A stretch of 43,148 nucleotides of DNA from Candidatus Peregrinibacteria bacterium (GCA_030688025.1 JAUYJL010000031.1:1-43148); one strand, 5' to 3'; positions 22,956-31,471 are shown, counted from the stretch's first letter. The notes: generated by a model from the sequence alone, not told the origin. A program made the numbers and translations.

Positions 22956-24974
22956 ATGAAAATATTAAAATTCATTGTAGCCCTTGTGCTTGCGGTTTCT
23001 TTGATTGCTTCGGTGTTCGTAGGTTGGTTTATGGGCGTAGCTGAGGCGGAAACGATTGGTGATAAAATTCATCAATATAATTCTGACATTATTGTGAATG
23101 AAAATGGGTCTATAAATGTGGTTGAGAAGATTTTGTATGATTTTGGTGATTTGCCCGGGCATGGGATTATAAGGGATTTGCCTTTTGTTTACGGAAGTGG
23201 AGAGGATCAAGTTGCTGTTATTTTTAGTGATTTTTCGGTGACGGATGAAAAGGGGAATCCGTATAATTTTATTGATTACAGGGATGGATATAGTTTGAGT
23301 GTGCAGGTCGGGGATAGTGATAAAACTTTGACTGGAGAGCATTGGTATTATTTGAAGTATAAGGCACATGCTGTGATTGATAATTTTTTGGTTCATGATG
23401 AGCTTTATTGGAATGTGACCGGAAATTATTGGGAGGCTGAAGTTGAAAATTCTGTTGTGACGGTGACTGTTCCGGGTGGAACTAAGGAAGGGAAAAAAGC
23501 GACTTGTTATAGTGGTGAATATGGTTCTGAAAACCAGGATTGTACTGCGGAAGTAGTTTCCGACAACAGTTATAGATTTACTTTGGGTAAGCCGATTTAT
23601 GGAGGTGGCTTTACGATTGTGGCGGGGTTTGAAAAGGGAATGGTGAAGGAAAATGCGTCTATTGGTTTTAATATTTTTGGATCGTCTGTATCTGTTTATT
23701 CTTCCGATGTTTATATTGATGGGAATAAGGTTTTGGGTAATTTTTATGACAGTATTATGGTTTTCTCTGGTGAGCATTTGGTGGAAGTGAAAAGTTATGG
23801 TTATGAGGATTATTCTGCAAAAATAATTGCGAATGGCTTCAAGACAAAGATGATAGATATTGTTCTTGAGAAAACTTTCTTTTGGAAATTTATGGGTGAT
23901 ATTTTTCCGTGGATTTTGTTGGGAGTTGGAATGCTTTTGGTGTTTTTGATGTGGTTTTTTAAGGGGAGGGATCCGAAGGGAAGGGGCGTGATTATGCCGC
24001 TTTACGAAGCTCCGGATAAACTTTCTCCCGGGGAAGTCGGCGTGATTTACGACGAGGTTGCGCATTTGCATGATATTAGCGCGAGTATTATTAATATGGC
24101 CGTGAAGGGATATTTGAAAATTGAAAAAGTTGAGAAAGAAAAGAAGTGGTACCAGTTTAGGGATCAATCTGAATATTTTTTCTTGTTACAAAAAGATGCG
24201 GCGGACGGCACAAATCTTGAAGAGTTTGAGAAGAAAATTTTTGCAGGAATTTTTCCGAAAGGTGGAAAATCGCGCGTGAGTTTGCAAAGTTTGGGAAGAA
24301 GGTTTTATCCTGTTTTGCCGAAGGTCAAGGAGTTGCTCTATGAAAGTATGGTTGATAAAAAATATTTTGTTACGAATCCGGATGATAGGAGAACGAATTA
24401 TATGGTTTGGGGAATTGTTTTGATTTTTCTGACGACTGCGGTTGGTGTTGGTTTGACTATTTTGCTTGATAGTGGGTTTTATTCGATGTTGCCGATCGTG
24501 GCGGTGTTTTTCCTTATTGTTGCGAAGTTTATGCCGAAAAAGACTCTTTTTGGAGTGGAAGTGAATGAGAAAGTGCGTGGCTTTCAGATGTTTTTGAAAG
24601 CGACGGAAACGGATAGACTTAAAAAAATGTTTTCGCCGACTGAATATAAAAATGTGTTTGAGAAATATTTGCCGTATGCGATGGTGCTTGGAGTTGAGAA
24701 AGAGTGGGCAAAGCAATTTGAGGACTTATACAAGGGAATGCCGGATTGGTATGTCGGGGCGAATCAGACTGGTATGTTGATTTTCATGAATGATTTAAAT
24801 AGGTGGAGTAAAATTGGTGAAAATCAATTTGTGGCTGGGGCTCCAAATTCCGGATGGAAATCTTCGGGATGGGGAACGGGTAGCGGTGGATCGAGTTCAT
24901 GGGGAGGCGGGAGTGGATTCTCTGGAGGTTTCTCCGGTGGAGGATTTGGTGGAGGTGGAGGGGGAAGATGGTAG
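22956..24974 (+). CDS. DUF2207-family membrane protein with Gly/Ser-rich tail
   Basis: A 672-residue protein from the ATG at 22956. The in-frame ATG at 22896 would add 20 residues before a good signal-anchor (KILKFIVALVLAVSLIASVF), so I prefer the later one. An extracytoplasmic beta domain follows (about 40-310), with the family's INVVEKILYDFG and GIIRDLPFVYG. A transmembrane helix lies at about 315-335. The PLYEAPDKLSPGEVGVIYDE segment starts a cytoplasmic winged-helix-like domain. Two helices lie at about 485-525. The tail (from about 625) is rich in Gly and Ser, as typical of DUF2207 proteins. The family is widespread, but its molecular function is not known. Confidence 0.85.
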   Translation: MKILKFIVALVLAVSLIASVFVGWFMGVAEAETIGDKIHQYNSDIIVNENGSINVVEKILYDFGDLPGHGIIRDLPFVYGSGEDQVAVIFSDFSVTDEKGNPYNFIDYRDGYSLSVQVGDSDKTLTGEHWYYLKYKAHAVIDNFLVHDELYWNVTGNYWEAEVENSVVTVTVPGGTKEGKKATCYSGEYGSENQDCTAEVVSDNSYRFTLGKPIYGGGFTIVAGFEKGMVKENASIGFNIFGSSVSVYSSDVYIDGNKVLGNFYDSIMVFSGEHLVEVKSYGYEDYSAKIIANGFKTKMIDIVLEKTFFWKFMGDIFPWILLGVGMLLVFLMWFFKGRDPKGRGVIMPLYEAPDKLSPGEVGVIYDEVAHLHDISASIINMAVKGYLKIEKVEKEKKWYQFRDQSEYFFLLQKDAADGTNLEEFEKKIFAGIFPKGGKSRVSLQSLGRRFYPVLPKVKELLYESMVDKKYFVTNPDDRRTNYMVWGIVLIFLTTAVGVGLTILLDSGFYSMLPIVAVFFLIVAKFMPKKTLFGVEVNEKVRGFQMFLKATETDRLKKMFSPTEYKNVFEKYLPYAMVLGVEKEWAKQFEDLYKGMPDWYVGANQTGMLIFMNDLNRWSKIGENQFVAGAPNSGWKSSGWGTGSGGSSSWGGGSGFSGGFSGGGFGGGGGGRW

Positions 24975-25027
24975 TGGAAGATAATTAAAAAAACACACAG
25001 AAAACGGGCTTCAGCAGGAGATGTGAT

Positions 25028-25102
25028 TGGTAGTGCCAGGGAGAATTGAACTCCCGTTTACGGGATGAAAACCCGTTGTCCTAACCACTAGACGATGGCA
25101 CC
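25028..25102 (-). tRNA. tRNA-Glu (anticodon UUC)
   Basis: The minus strand folds into a full cloverleaf of 75 nt. The acceptor stem is GGTGCCA / TGGCACT, with an encoded CCA end at 25030-25028. The D-arm contains the AGTGGTTAGGA loop. The anticodon stem ACGGG / CCCGT encloses the loop TTTTCAT, giving anticodon TTC. The T-arm is CGGGA-GTTCAAT-TCTCC. The tRNA is charged by GltX, whose gene is also in the window. It has its own strong promoter. Confidence 0.97.
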
Positions 25103-25138
25103 ATGATGATTTGTGTTGCGTACGAGTACGCGAGCATT

Positions 25139-25166
25139 AGTATAAGGCCTTAAAGGTTAAAGTCAA
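25139..25166 (-). promoter_or_regulatory. Promoter of the tRNA-Glu gene
   Basis: Minus strand TTGACT (25166-25161), 16-bp spacer, TATACT (25144-25139). Transcription would begin near 25132, about 30 nt before the mature tRNA. The leader contains the palindrome GCGTAC-TC-GTACGC (25131-25118). The -35 box lies just outside the 3' end of the neighbouring minus-strand gene. Confidence 0.75.
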
Positions 25167-25168
25167 TT

Positions 25169-25480
25169 TCATTTTACCTCGTTGTCTTTTTTCGTTACGT
25201 ACTGCTTGTTTTCGGGAGTTTGCATTTCTTTTGTTTTTTCGTCTTCGTTGATTTTTGTGAAGGCGGAGGAATCGGTTATTTTTGAGTTTAAGCCTGAGTT
25301 TTCGGTTTTTAATATTTCGTTTTTTAGTTTTTCTTGCTGTAAGGCGTAACCTTTTTGAGCGGAATCATTTGTGACTAGGAAAAATACTCCCAACAAAATG
25401 ATAATCATTGAAGAAAGAGTGATTATCAACATTTTTGCGGCCCGTTTTGCTTCTGTGCGAAGCGTGGTTTTTTGGTACAT
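25169..25480 (-). CDS. Small bitopic membrane protein, FtsL/FtsB-like topology
   Basis: A 103-residue protein with a short basic cytoplasmic end (1-16), one transmembrane helix (about 17-38, MLIITLSSMIIILLGVFFLV) and a periplasmic helix with heptad character (LQQEKLKNEILKTENSGLNSKI), then a polar tail. This is the layout of FtsL, FtsB and DivIC proteins, but the sequence is too weak to name it. Its start codon overlaps the stop of the SLH-RlpA gene as TAATG, so it is translated with it. It is the last protein gene of the rpmH-to-rlpA operon. A division or wall-related role is inferred from that neighbour. Confidence 0.6.
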   Translation of the reverse strand: MYQKTTLRTEAKRAAKMLIITLSSMIIILLGVFFLVTNDSAQKGYALQQEKLKNEILKTENSGLNSKITDSSAFTKINEDEKTKEMQTPENKQYVTKKDNEVK

Positions 25481-26427
25481 TATGGCAAATGAATTACTTT
25501 GTCTTGTACATTTATAACGCCTACGGATAAATCTGCAAGTGCGGCGAATGCGCCCAATGATAAGTCGATTATTCGTCCGTGGCCGTATGGTCCGCGATCT
25601 ATGATTTTTACTTGAATTGATTTTCCTGTTGCGAGATTTGTAACCTCAACTATTGTTCCGAATGGGAGCGTTTTGTGTGCCGCGACGAAACTTGCGTTGT
25701 CTAATTTCTCTCCGGAGGCCGTGTTTGCGCCGTTTGCGCCATTTCCATAGTAAGTTGCTTTTCCGAATTCTACGAGGTTTACGGTATCATTTATTATTTT
25801 TCTGTAGATGATTTCGGCCATGTATCCGCGTGTCATGTCCTGGTTTGGATCGATTTTATTTTCGAGGGTGATGTTTACGAGTGTTTTTTGTTTTGCGTAT
25901 GCGGCGTATTTCGCGAACCAATCTGTGCTTACTGCGTCTGCAAAAATGTCATCTGTGGATGGATATTCGAGATCAGGATAAGAACTCAAAAATATTTTTA
26001 ATGATTCTGCGAGGTTTATAGTTTTGTCCGGCTGAAATGTGCCGTCTGAGTATCCTGAGATTATTCCTTTCTCTTTTGCAATTGCGACGTATGGCGCGAA
26101 CCATGAGTCTGCAGGAACGTCTGAGAGAGGAGATTCATTGATTTCGACAATATCGGCTTCTTGAACTGCTTTACTTGCTAATATGAAGATTTTGAGGGCT
26201 TCCGCGCGTGAAATTTTTTGTTTGGATTTGAATGTGCCGTCTTCGTATCCCTGAATTATGTTGTTTTCACGCAAATAATCTATCGCAACGAAATGCGAGT
26301 TTCCTTCTTTTACGTCGGAAAAATTATCTGGAGACTCTGCTCTGATTATTGTTGGTGTATGCGAAATTGTCGCGATCAAAGTTATTATAGGAATGAGTAA
26401 CCAAGTTAGGGTTTTTTTGGTACTCAT
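25480..26427 (-). CDS. Secreted SLH-domain protein with RlpA-like double-psi beta-barrel
   Basis: A 315-residue protein. It has a signal peptide (1-30), two to three SLH repeats (about 34-215) with GYEDGTFKSKQ and GYSDGTFQPDK motifs, and a C-terminal RlpA domain (about 222-315). The residues linked to RlpA lytic transglycosylase activity are present: Glu in TASGEKLD, His in AAHKTLPFG, and Asp in IIDRGPYGHG. RlpA enzymes cut glycan strands lacking stem peptides at the septum. SLH domains replace the SPOR domain that guides RlpA in proteobacteria, so targeting is probably through the surface polymer. It lies 21 bp after jag and overlaps the next small membrane gene. Confidence 0.88.
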   Translation of the reverse strand: MSTKKTLTWLLIPIITLIATISHTPTIIRAESPDNFSDVKEGNSHFVAIDYLRENNIIQGYEDGTFKSKQKISRAEALKIFILASKAVQEADIVEINESPLSDVPADSWFAPYVAIAKEKGIISGYSDGTFQPDKTINLAESLKIFLSSYPDLEYPSTDDIFADAVSTDWFAKYAAYAKQKTLVNITLENKIDPNQDMTRGYMAEIIYRKIINDTVNLVEFGKATYYGNGANGANTASGEKLDNASFVAAHKTLPFGTIVEVTNLATGKSIQVKIIDRGPYGHGRIIDLSLGAFAALADLSVGVINVQDKVIHLP

Positions 26428-26448
26428 GAGATTGTTTTTAAGGGTGTA

Positions 26449-26910
26449 TTATTTCGTTTTAATGACGATATGGCGCATTTCGCCTTCTCCATCGCTGAAT
26501 GTTTCAATGTCTTCATATCCTGACCCCATGCACATTAAATGGATTTTTCGTCTGAAATAAGCTGACATTGGAGGAAGTCTTTGTGGCCGGTGAAATTTTC
26601 TGGCCATTTCAATTTTTCTTTGGGCCATGTTTATCATGCTTTCTTCTTGGCGTTTTCTATACTCATCCACGTCCAAAGTGATTGAAAAATTTTCTGTTTT
26701 GCATTTTTGCCATGCCATTACTTTTAAAAGATGCTGAATTGCTTGAATGTTCATTCCTCTGAAGCCTATGAGCAAATTTGGGTTTTCGCTTTTTATGTTT
26801 ATAAGGAATGTGTCTTTTTCATCTTCTACGATGTCCAAGTCCGTGTAAGGAACTTCGATTCTTTTTAGAATCTCTTCCAGGGTTTCCTTTAATGCTTCTA
26901 TTATTTCCAT
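26449..26910 (-). CDS. jag: Jag/KhpB-type KH-R3H RNA-binding protein
   Basis: A 153-residue protein with a type II KH domain (about 30-85), including the loop LIGFRGMNIQAIQHLL, and an R3H domain (about 88-150) with FRRKIH as the R-x3-H signature. The N-terminal Jag_N domain of many homologues is missing; the protein begins with a short helix instead. KhpB with KhpA binds many RNAs and affects division and wall growth in Gram-positives. It sits 19 bp after yidC in the conserved rpmH-rnpA-yidC-jag order, which supports the name. Confidence 0.9.
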   Translation of the reverse strand: MEIIEALKETLEEILKRIEVPYTDLDIVEDEKDTFLINIKSENPNLLIGFRGMNIQAIQHLLKVMAWQKCKTENFSITLDVDEYRKRQEESMINMAQRKIEMARKFHRPQRLPPMSAYFRRKIHLMCMGSGYEDIETFSDGEGEMRHIVIKTK

Positions 26911-26929
26911 AATATGTGGTTTTTAAAGT

Positions 26930-28156
26930 TTAGTTTGTTGTAATAACTCTGACTGTCGGCTCGTTATCGTCTTTTTTGTGGTTTGATTTGCCTTTGTTTA
27001 CAAATATTTGCTGAACTATTCCGTAAAGTGTGGAAGTTCCCCAGTAAAAGCCGACGCCCGCTGGTAATGATGCTGTGAATACTGCGATCATGACCGGCAT
27101 CAAGTATATCATAGTTTTTGATGCGCTAGCCATTTCTCCTTTTGGACTTGATTGTCCCATGGAGAGTTTCATCTGCACGAACTGAAGTCCTCCGATGATG
27201 ATTGGGAGTACGTAGAGATTTGGTTTCGATAGGTCAATTATTCCGAAAAATGTGTGTGAAATGTCGCTTAGCGCGAAATTTTCGTATGCTTTGTATAAAA
27301 GGTATGTGTTGTCGGGATTCAGGCTGTCTTTTACGGCGTAGAAAATTCCGATCAAGAATGGAAGCTGTAAGAGTAGGGGAAGGCAGCTTCCCATTGGATT
27401 TACCTTTGCTTCTTTCCATAATGCCATTGTTTCCATGGCTATTTTTTGTTGATCTCCTTTGTATTTTTCTTTGATTTTTTCGAGTCTAGGTTGAACGTCT
27501 TGCATGCGTTTTTGCGCTTTCATAGCCTTTTGAGAAGGTATTAGCAAAATTGTTCTTATTAGTAGTGTAAGAAGAATTATGGCTAGTCCAATGTCATGAT
27601 TTGGCATTACTTTTGCAAGGAAGATCATTGTGTTGTAGATAGGGCGGTAGAAAACTCCTACCCAAAGTTTGCTGAAAATTCCTTCTTCTACGACGGTGAA
27701 TTCGTTTGAAGTAAGCGTTTTTTCTTCTTCGCCAACTTTTGTTTTCATTTCAATTTTGTATCTGCCCATTTCTCCAAAGAGTGTGTGATTCCAAGTTGAA
27801 TATGGGATTGAAATTTCTTTTGTAGGGAGAATTTCTATGTCTTTTTTGTTTGTACAATCAAGTTTTGGAGAATATGTCTTTTTTACCCATTCATTATTTT
27901 CGTTTCTGAATGTGTCGAATGGTTCTGCTGGGCATTTGTTTGGAATTGTTATTGCGGCGGAAGTGTTGTTTTTGATTTTTACGGTGACGATGTCGCGTCT
28001 TGAGTATTCGTTGTCTGTTGTTTCGAAAACTATTGTGCTTGGAGTGGTGTTTTCGGGAGCTTTATCTCCTTTAAATAGGTTTATTGCGTAGTTTACGGCT
28101 AAAAATATGGCTAAAAATATTAAGACATTCTTTACTAATTTGTTGAATTTTTCCAT
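26930..28156 (-). CDS. yidC: Membrane protein insertase YidC/Oxa1
   Basis: A 408-residue protein. The first transmembrane helix is at about 10-30. A small extracytoplasmic beta domain (about 40-150) follows, much reduced against proteobacterial P1. The Oxa1-type insertase core (about 185-385) has ILLTLLIRTILLIPSQKAM with the groove arginine, the cytoplasmic coiled-coil hairpin MQDVQPRLEKIKEKYKGDQQ, and NPMGSCLPLLLQLPFLIGIF. It inserts membrane proteins alone or with SecYEG. Spacing to rnpA is 1 bp and to jag 19 bp, a clear operon. Confidence 0.95.
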   Translation of the reverse strand: MEKFNKLVKNVLIFLAIFLAVNYAINLFKGDKAPENTTPSTIVFETTDNEYSRRDIVTVKIKNNTSAAITIPNKCPAEPFDTFRNENNEWVKKTYSPKLDCTNKKDIEILPTKEISIPYSTWNHTLFGEMGRYKIEMKTKVGEEEKTLTSNEFTVVEEGIFSKLWVGVFYRPIYNTMIFLAKVMPNHDIGLAIILLTLLIRTILLIPSQKAMKAQKRMQDVQPRLEKIKEKYKGDQQKIAMETMALWKEAKVNPMGSCLPLLLQLPFLIGIFYAVKDSLNPDNTYLLYKAYENFALSDISHTFFGIIDLSKPNLYVLPIIIGGLQFVQMKLSMGQSSPKGEMASASKTMIYLMPVMIAVFTASLPAGVGFYWGTSTLYGIVQQIFVNKGKSNHKKDDNEPTVRVITTN

Positions 28157-28157
28157 T

Positions 28158-28490
28158 TTAGAGCTTTGTTATAGTTTCTTCCGCTATTTGAGAGATTTCC
28201 TTGAATTCTTTAGTCAGAATTTGTTTTTTTGGAATGAGTATTATGTCTAGCGGGCGTAAAGTTGAGTTTTCTTTTACTATGAGCCTAAGTGCTTCGTAAA
28301 TGCGTCTTCGCGTTTTGTTCCTGTCTACTGCTTTTTTTGCGAATTTTGTGCTTACTATTATCCTAAATCTTGGGAATCCGATTTTATTCTCCCAGAATCT
28401 TATCACGAAAAGTTTTGAATCAAAAGACTCACCTTTTTGCAAAATGAGTGCTATGTGTTTTTTTGGGATCTTAAATTTTTTTGCAATCAT
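28158..28490 (-). CDS. rnpA: Ribonuclease P protein component
   Basis: A 110-residue basic protein with the RnpA signature FAKKAVDRNKTRRRIYEALR (the RNR-type motif that contacts P RNA) and the preceding beta strand FPRFRIIVSTK. It assists the RNA subunit in removing 5' leaders from precursor tRNAs. Its ATG overlaps the rpmH TGA by four bases (ATGA), so the two are translationally coupled. The N-terminus is slightly shorter than in many homologues. Confidence 0.93.
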   Translation of the reverse strand: MIAKKFKIPKKHIALILQKGESFDSKLFVIRFWENKIGFPRFRIIVSTKFAKKAVDRNKTRRRIYEALRLIVKENSTLRPLDIILIPKKQILTKEFKEISQIAEETITKL

Positions 28491-28618
28491 CCTTTAGAGT
28501 GGATCTTAACAGTAAGGCTCTTTCTGCCTTTTGATCTCCTTCTGTTGAGCACAACTGCACTTCTTTTTCTGAAGCCGTGAGTTTTTAGTCTGATTCTTTT
28601 CTTTAGTTTTCCTAACAT
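28487..28618 (-). CDS. rpmH: 50S ribosomal protein L34
   Basis: A 43-residue, very basic protein beginning MLGKLKKRIRLKTHGFRKR and ending with RRRSKGRKSLTV, the conserved L34 core, plus KIHSKG. The usual MKRTYQPS start is replaced by MLGKLKKR, a divergent N-terminus. The stop overlaps the rnpA start (ATGA). It is the first gene of the rpmH-rnpA-yidC-jag operon. A TTGCAA/TAAAAT promoter lies about 45 bp upstream. No dnaA or clear replication origin is visible beside it, unlike in many bacteria. Confidence 0.93.
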   Translation of the reverse strand: MLGKLKKRIRLKTHGFRKRSAVVLNRRRSKGRKSLTVKIHSKG

Positions 28619-28663
28619 GGTATTTAATTATTTCTATAATGTATATTAGTGCTTTGCGTGGTG

Positions 28664-28692
28664 ATTTTACAGAGGAAAATCTAATCTTGCAA
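28664..28692 (-). promoter_or_regulatory. Promoter of the rpmH operon
   Basis: Minus strand TTGCAA (28692-28687), 17-bp spacer, TAAAAT (28669-28664). The transcript would begin near 28657, about 40 nt before the rpmH ATG. The -35 matches four and the -10 five of six consensus bases. Confidence 0.6.
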
Positions 28693-28724
28693 CAGAAAAT
28701 CTTGCGACATGAACCTCCTGTTTT

Positions 28725-29360
28725 CTAAGAATTCTGTAGCGTTTCCGTTGTTTCTTCATCTTCTGTTAGTTCTTCTACTTCATGAGCAATCATTTGTATG
28801 ACGAAAATTGAGAGTAGGATTGTAGTTGCAATGAAGAATTTTCTGATTGGAATTTTTTTTGCCGCTACGATTATCAAATATCCTAATATTATTGCGGCGA
28901 TTATTCCAAGACCTGCTCCTATTATAAAATTGCTTTGATTGTTTATGTTGAATGCTCCTAGGAAAACTACTGTTTCGATGCCTTCGCGTAGTACTGAGAT
29001 GAATGTTAGGAAGAATATTCCCATTTTTTTCTCTTGGCTAAGGTGTTCTGAGATTTTGTCTTCCAGCTCTTTTGACTTATTTATTTTCGTGAATGACCAA
29101 TAAATCGCTGTAAGAAGCAATAATATGGCGATTATTGTTGTGCTTATTTCGAAGATCTCTTTTCCTTCTCCGGTGAAGTCTCCTTGGAGTTTAATAAAAA
29201 TGAATGCGCCAAGTATGCTACAAATTATTCCTGCAAGTACTCCATAATATACAATCTTTTTGTATTTTGGCTGGTTTACTTTTGACAAGTATCCAAGAAT
29301 AATACTTACGATAAGTGCGGCTTCAAGCGTTTCTCTGAATGTGACTATAAAATTTTCCAT
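28725..29360 (-). CDS. FTR1-family iron permease
   Basis: A 211-residue integral membrane protein with six to seven helices. It has two R-E-x-x-E iron-binding motifs: R9-E-T-L-E13 in the first helix and R125-E-G-I-E129 in the fourth or fifth. This is the core of the FTR1/EfeU high-affinity ferric/ferrous iron importers. No EfeO or EfeB partner is nearby, and the acidic tail (HEVEELTEDEETTE) could bind iron. It is divergent from the PP2C-like gene, with a promoter whose -10 box ends about 9 bp before the ATG. Confidence 0.9.
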   Translation of the reverse strand: MENFIVTFRETLEAALIVSIILGYLSKVNQPKYKKIVYYGVLAGIICSILGAFIFIKLQGDFTGEGKEIFEISTTIIAILLLLTAIYWSFTKINKSKELEDKISEHLSQEKKMGIFFLTFISVLREGIETVVFLGAFNINNQSNFIIGAGLGIIAAIILGYLIIVAAKKIPIRKFFIATTILLSIFVIQMIAHEVEELTEDEETTETLQNS

Positions 29361-29369
29361 AATGGCGAG

Positions 29370-29397
29370 AGTATATCAGTTAAACTTTTTCTTGCAA
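29370..29397 (-). promoter_or_regulatory. Promoter of the FTR1 gene, near-leaderless
   Basis: Minus strand TTGCAA (29397-29392), 16-bp spacer, TATACT (29375-29370). Initiation six to seven bases after the -10 falls within about 3-4 nt of the ATG at 29360. The message would therefore have almost no 5' leader. Confidence 0.6.
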
Positions 29398-29466
29398 AGA
29401 ATATGTTTACTAAAGTATATTTGTGTAGTAGGATAAGCTCTAATTTACATTTTGAAATATAAGGTT

Positions 29467-31458
29467 ATGGCAATTAAAGCGGGATATGAGTTTCTGTTTT
29501 TTGGAAAGGATGACAATAGTTTTTTAGAAAATTATTATTATGATCTTTTTCAGGATTTTGGAGACAAGAGCGGACAGATTTTTATAAATTTGGAAATTCA
29601 GAACAATCCAGTGGATGCTGAGGAGATTGGGCAGGTGCTTTTTGAGACAATGCAGAAAGTGTTTTTTGAAGATGTTGGGAAGGATCCGTATGAGAGATTT
29701 GAGGCTGGACTTAAATCTGTAAATGGAGTTTTGAATGAATTTAAGGCGCAAAAAGTTTCAGGATATATTGGAAATCTGAATGTTATTATTGGAGCGATAG
29801 TCGGGGATACATTGTATTTGACTCAAGCTGGAGACAGTGAGGCTTATCTTATAAGGAAGAGATTTATTAGTGTTGTGAGCGAAGGGCTTAGTGATGATTT
29901 GAGTAATGGAGATGTGTTTGGAAGTATCGCTACTGGGAAAATAGATGTTGGAGACACGGTTTTGTTCTCTTCTACAAGGCTTTTGCGTTATATTAGTAAA
30001 ACGGATTTGGCAAAGGCTACGAGCGGGAATGATATTATGAATTCTTTGAATGAGATTAAAGATACGATGTCTACCGAGATTTTTGGGCGCGTTGGGCTTA
30101 CCGGAATTTTATTTTCAAAGGCTACAGAAGCTGAGGTGGAAGATTTTCTTGATGACATTGAGTTTTCTGAGAAGGGAGTGCTTGAATCTTCAAAAGGGCA
30201 TGTTTCTGCGCAAAAAGAGACTTTGACGGGAAAATTTTTGACTGCATTTAAAGGATATAAATCGAAAGGGGGAAGCAAACTTTCTGGTATTGGATTTTTT
30301 GAAAAAATTAAAGATTTCTTTTCAAGATTTGTTTCCGGGCTTTTTTCAAAGGGATTTGGAAAGGACAAGATTTTGGCTCTTTTGGTGGTGCTTATTATAG
30401 TGCTTGGTGCTGGGATTTGGGTTTATGGAGTAAATAGTGCGCAGAGGGAGCAATTAGCTCAGCTTGATGAGGTTTTGGATGGTGTTCAGTCAAAAATAAC
30501 AGAAGCTGATACGAAAGGATCTTATGATAAGGTGGCGGCGAAAGAGGTCTTGGATAAGGCATATGTTGATGCTATGAGTGTGTTGAATTCCGGATATTAT
30601 AGAGATAAAGCGAAATTGTTTTTGGTTCAAATAGATGAGACAAGGGATAAACTTGATAGCGTGCAGAGGATAGAAACTCCGAAGGTTGTGGCTGATCTTA
30701 CAAAAAAGAGAAGCGATGTGAATGCGCTTGGTTTTGTGGAGATGAAAGGTAGAATTTTTGTTTATGAGTACAATGCATTTTATGAGCTTGTTCTTGATCA
30801 GGTTCAGGATCCTTTGACTATTGATAAAGATGAAACTGTGATTGCCGCGACTGGTTTTTCGGATAGGAATGCGGTAGTGTTTTTGACGAAAAATGGCAAG
30901 ATGATTCAGTATAGCAATGGTACGATGAATTTTATGGATACTGCGGATACAACTTTCCACAAGGGAAGTTATGTCGTGGACTGGGGAAATAAAGTTTATT
31001 TGTTAGATACTGAGAACAGTGAGATTTGGAAATATGCGTATAAAGCTACGACAGGTGGTTTTGGAAATGCTGAGGCGTATTTTGCAAAGGAAAAGGTTGA
31101 TTTGGCCGGAGCAAAGAGCTTTGCGATTGATGCAAATCTTTATGTTTTGATGAATAATGGAGATATAAATAAGTATTATGGGGGAACTAAGGTTGATTTT
31201 TATATAAATAATCCTCCGTTTAATTCGTTGAAAGATCCTTCTATTATCTACACTAATGATAAACTTGATTATGTGTTTGTTGTCGATTCTCAGGGTAGAA
31301 TCTTGTTCTATCAGAAGGATGCAAAAACGGGAAATCTTGTTTATACAATGCAGTATTTGTTCCCAAGTGTCGGTGAAATTCGTGATCTAAGTGTGGATCC
31401 GGATTCAAAGAAAATCTTGATACTGACGAAGGACAAGATATACGAATTGAATTACTAA
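29467..31458 (+). CDS. PP2C-like N-terminal domain, transmembrane helix and extracytoplasmic beta-repeat domain
   Basis: A 663-residue protein from the ATG at 29467; a TTG at 29452 would add five residues. Residues about 1-215 resemble a PP2C-type phosphatase fold: NLNVIIGAIVGDTLYLTQAGDSEAYLIRKRF, then GSIATGKIDVGDTVLFSS. The AGDSEAYL segment matches the GDSRAYL motif, but the metal-binding DGxGG motif is not seen, so it may be inactive. A linker (about 220-300) leads to a single transmembrane helix (about 303-322), a coiled coil (about 325-395) and a C-terminal domain of repeated four-strand units (FVEMKGRIFVYEY, VDWGNKVYLLD, LYVLMNNGDI, YVFVVDSQGRI), probably a beta-propeller. This looks like an outside sensor coupled to an inside phosphatase-like domain. 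A weak promoter TTTACT-17-TAGGAT lies at 29406-29434. Confidence 0.7.
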   Translation: MAIKAGYEFLFFGKDDNSFLENYYYDLFQDFGDKSGQIFINLEIQNNPVDAEEIGQVLFETMQKVFFEDVGKDPYERFEAGLKSVNGVLNEFKAQKVSGYIGNLNVIIGAIVGDTLYLTQAGDSEAYLIRKRFISVVSEGLSDDLSNGDVFGSIATGKIDVGDTVLFSSTRLLRYISKTDLAKATSGNDIMNSLNEIKDTMSTEIFGRVGLTGILFSKATEAEVEDFLDDIEFSEKGVLESSKGHVSAQKETLTGKFLTAFKGYKSKGGSKLSGIGFFEKIKDFFSRFVSGLFSKGFGKDKILALLVVLIIVLGAGIWVYGVNSAQREQLAQLDEVLDGVQSKITEADTKGSYDKVAAKEVLDKAYVDAMSVLNSGYYRDKAKLFLVQIDETRDKLDSVQRIETPKVVADLTKKRSDVNALGFVEMKGRIFVYEYNAFYELVLDQVQDPLTIDKDETVIAATGFSDRNAVVFLTKNGKMIQYSNGTMNFMDTADTTFHKGSYVVDWGNKVYLLDTENSEIWKYAYKATTGGFGNAEAYFAKEKVDLAGAKSFAIDANLYVLMNNGDINKYYGGTKVDFYINNPPFNSLKDPSIIYTNDKLDYVFVVDSQGRILFYQKDAKTGNLVYTMQYLFPSVGEIRDLSVDPDSKKILILTKDKIYELNY

Positions 31459-31471
31459 AGCTTGAAAATCC

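Noticed and set aside
28619-28724. Replication origin next to rpmH
   Set aside because: No dnaA gene, no cluster of TTATCCACA-type boxes and no AT-rich unwinding stretch were found; the gap holds only a promoter.
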